Below, piece after piece: positions 5,221 through 5,275 of a stretch of DNA of 5,275 nucleotides. The notes under the pieces are model-generated. The model was not told the DNA's origin and ran no database searches. It saw only the letters and a program-made list of their open reading frames with translations. The position numbers and the translations under genes are program-made. Every line of letters starts with the position of its first letter. Position 1 is the stretch's first letter. The stretch comes from Nitrospinaceae bacterium (GTDB lineage: Bacteria > Nitrospinota > Nitrospinia > Nitrospinales > VA-1), in assembly GCA_029261675.1 (NCBI GenBank), contig JAJDBA010000139.1, forward strand, positions 1-5,275, given 5' to 3'.

Positions 5221-5275
5221 AGGGCAAACGCATGAAATTTAAGCTGCCATCAATAGTTTAGCCAGATAGCCTTCA

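Larger units (their letters stand above)
4960..5275. other. gene-free stretch with repeats, probable mobile-element debris
   Basis: No ORF with a convincing start, ribosome site or family-like sequence is found on either strand. The longest plus-strand frame runs through GC-rich repeats and is low-complexity. The stretch holds the tandem repeats at 5061-5118 and the inverted repeat at 5157-5220 listed separately. GGGGTCAGGCCTGCG and GGGGACAGACCAC resemble sequences I associate with REP-like or Y1-transposase-associated repeats in gammaproteobacteria, but that is recollection and not proof. By position it should be the end of a cassette belonging to the attC at 4891-4959, now eroded or overrun. 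Confidence 0.4.

Overview
The window looks like a mobile, partly decayed accessory region of a bacterium, most likely a gammaproteobacterium. That placement is an inference from the cold-shock-protein remnant, the style of the IS110-type transposase and the small basic protein beside it; no rRNA or other taxonomic marker is present. Its backbone is an integron. The minus strand carries a full-length integron integrase (intI, 2006-3043), a short conserved gene of unknown function (1631-1984), an AT-rich repeat-bearing stretch that is the candidate attI site (1513-1630), and then a complete gene cassette (137-1518) that ends in a well-formed 112-bp attC site (131-242). Positions 1-130 begin the next cassette.

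The cassette holds two AT-rich genes overlapping by one base (TAATG). The first encodes a 177-residue helical protein with an RNxxxH motif typical of HEPN ribonucleases. The second encodes a 235-residue protein I do not recognise. A compact HEPN-plus-partner operon in an integron cassette suggests a toxin-antitoxin or anti-phage module, and it is the best candidate here for an undescribed system. The integrase is transcribed in the same direction as the cassettes and its 3' end faces them. This is the 'inverse' arrangement known from Treponema denticola and a few other chromosomal integrons, and opposite to class 1 integrons and Vibrio superintegrons.

Right of the integrase the region is mostly wreckage. 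An IS110-family transposase has lost its N-terminus and carries an in-frame TAG (3292-4257). It is followed by about 220 bases of non-coding sequence, an apparently intact 48-codon gene for a Lys/Glu-rich protein with a strong ribosome binding site (4481-4627), and a cold-shock-protein pseudogene with two stop codons and two frame changes (4660-4855). A second attC site lies at 4891-4959, also on the minus strand, so the integrase sits between two attC sites of the same orientation.

The last 300 bases have no convincing gene. They contain four GC-rich tandem repeat units (5061-5118) and a widely spaced 13-bp inverted repeat (5157-5220). Working model: intI makes the recombinase, the candidate attI receives cassettes, and a possible promoter overlapping a perfect hairpin just upstream of the insertion point transcribes the first cassette.
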